A DNA stretch of 64,000 bases, from positions 3,961,001 through 4,025,000 of the forward strand of contig NZ_CP116968.1 of NCBI RefSeq assembly GCF_032051675.1, in the 5' to 3' direction. This document shows positions 63,123-64,000 of the stretch, piece after piece (position 1 is the stretch's first letter; each line of letters starts with the position of its first letter). The position numbers and the translations under genes were made by a program. The DNA comes from Candidatus Nitrospira neomarina. GTDB lineage: Bacteria; Nitrospirota; Nitrospiria; Nitrospirales; UBA8639. The notes under the pieces were generated by a model. That model did no database searches. It saw only the letters and a program-made list of their open reading frames with translations, and was not told the DNA's origin.

Positions 63123-63752
63123 TCACGGGGAAAAAAAGGATATGCCGACATTGAAGAGACAGCCGTTCAACCCAATATTCCGTTCGCCAATTCCTGCGTT
63201 GGAAATATGATGGAAGCGAATACCGAGGGTCACCGCCGTGTTCTCTGTCACAAAATAGGAGACACCCGGCCCCGTTTGAAGGACGAAATTAAATTGCGTG
63301 CTTTGTTCGGGAATCCGGGGTCCCAGGTCTGTCCACAACATGCCTGCTCCACCATCCCAAAATGGCATCCACCGTCCAAAGTTAAGGAAGTTATATTTCA
63401 CCATTAACGAGCCTCCGAACGCTGAGGCGCTAAACGGTTGGTAATAGTGCGCAGCCAACGGTTCAATTAACACTTCGATGTTCCCGGAGGTCCAACCTGA
63501 GCTAATTTCATCCGTCAACACCAGGCCCAATTGAGGTAGGAAATAAACGGCGCTACGATTAGCTGACGGTTCATTTCCAAAGGCATTATTTCCTTGCCAA
63601 TACCCGGTGAGAAATCCGAATTCGAGAGTGCCCTTGGTCACACGATTTCTGGCGTCAAAATCCACCCCCCACGCCGTTCCAACCAAAAAGAGCATGAACA
63701 GCACGCCAGTCATTTCGATGATGAATTGTTCCCTTTTGAATCCCTTTAACAT
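63123..63752 (-). CDS. PagL-like lipid A 3-O-deacylase / acyloxyacyl hydrolase family protein
   Basis: A 209-aa outer-membrane barrel. The signal segment is IEMTGVLFMLFLVGTAWG. The barrel starts TKGTLEFGFLTGYWQGNN and contains LIEPLAAHYYQPFSASAFG. The catalytic motif is ITLGIRFHHISNAGIG-like (VTLGIRFHHISNAGIG read here), with the His-x-Ser pair of PagL followed by Asn. The C-terminus ends in an aromatic (VGISFFSP). PagL removes the 3-O acyl chain of lipid A. AGGA lies 6 nt before the ATG. It stands alone. Confidence 0.85.
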   Translation of the reverse strand: MLKGFKREQFIIEMTGVLFMLFLVGTAWGVDFDARNRVTKGTLEFGFLTGYWQGNNAFGNEPSANRSAVYFLPQLGLVLTDEISSGWTSGNIEVLIEPLAAHYYQPFSASAFGGSLMVKYNFLNFGRWMPFWDGGAGMLWTDLGPRIPEQSTQFNFVLQTGPGVSYFVTENTAVTLGIRFHHISNAGIGERNIGLNGCLFNVGISFFSP

Positions 63753-63964
63753 TAAAATTCCTTTTTTTGTCTTCAGAACATCCCGATGAGTTAGTCAGAG
63801 AATTTGCAAGTTAAGCCTCATTCAGCTTCCGTTTTCGCCAACTCTCTCATGAGCATTTCATGAAATTCCAATATTGAGCAGGAATTTCCCATAATTGGAA
63901 CCAACAATTCAATGAACTTTTTATTCTAAAGGGTTACAATCATTAGATTATTGAGGTCAAAAAA

Positions 63965-64000
63965 ATGGAATCTTCACCTTTATCTTTGAACATGCCATCC
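63965..64000 (+). CDS. Possible start of a gene cut by the window edge
   Basis: ATG 63965 follows GAGGTCAAAAAA, a good ribosome binding site, and the frame (MESSPLSLNMPS) is open for the 12 codons available. Nothing can be said about its product. Confidence 0.3.
   Translation, partial: MESSPLSLNMPS

Overview
The window reads as chromosomal DNA of a free-living, didermic (Gram-negative) bacterium. Supporting features are an LptE-type lipoprotein, a FadL-type porin, a PagL-like lipid A deacylase, several lipoproteins, and periplasmic HtrA, DsbA-like and blue-copper proteins. Gene content (a DAB inorganic-carbon uptake locus with a PII-like protein, pyruvoyl arginine decarboxylase, a deoxyhypusine-synthase-like protein, many small zinc ribbons) fits a Nitrospira-like member of the Nitrospirota. 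That assignment is an inference from gene flavour, not from a marker gene. Core genes are moderately GC-rich; 37-43.7 kb is visibly more AT-rich.

Layout. 0-6.4 kb: small housekeeping genes (BolA plus monothiol glutaredoxin, esterase, zinc ribbon, GNAT, AnmK, a DUF2726-like membrane protein, exonuclease III). 6.4-7.9 kb: an IS110-family element with a candidate bridge RNA, inserted in a ~190-bp dispersed repeat. 8-12.6 kb: pyruvoyl arginine decarboxylase, aldehyde dehydrogenase, a DsbA-like protein and a deoxyhypusine-synthase-like protein whose catalytic lysine is replaced by arginine. 12.7-17.8 kb: tRNA-Glu, cupredoxin, HtrA protease, RpiA, glucokinase, MEKHLA protein. 18.1-21.6 kb: a large LRR-Roc-COR (Roco) protein with a C-terminal TIR/DUF4062-like domain, followed by about 1 kb of non-coding DNA holding two inverted copies of a hairpin-rich repeat. 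22.5-28.4 kb: AroK, AroE, a hidden 28-aa lysine-rich peptide gene, a sensor kinase and a FadL-type porin. 28.6-36.7 kb: glyoxalase-like protein, UvrC lacking its usual HhH tail, LeuS-LptE-HolA, S20.

37-43.7 kb is an island at the 3' end of tRNA-His. It holds a decayed tyrosine integrase beside the tRNA, a 20-bp direct repeat of the tRNA end at 39.77 kb, a third partial copy at 40.74 kb, a secreted trypsin-like/FGE-like fusion, a secreted protein of unknown function and a DUF2235 lipoprotein. 43.7-50.3 kb is a four-gene DAB operon: DabB, an extra membrane subunit, DabA and a PII-like protein. 51-57 kb carries a glutathione peroxidase-like lipoprotein, DUF6279 and DUF427 proteins, an aldo/keto reductase and an OpgD/OpgG-like protein. 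57.4-62.8 kb encodes two large secreted paralogues with FG-GAP-like repeats, separated by a terminator and a third copy of the 190-bp repeat. A PagL-like protein lies near the right edge.

The most unusual points are the Roco protein and its flanking inverted repeats, the nested remnants at tRNA-His, the IS110 element with its RNA-like leader sitting in a dispersed repeat, the lysine-less deoxyhypusine-synthase homologue near an arginine decarboxylase, and the DAB locus with an extra membrane subunit.
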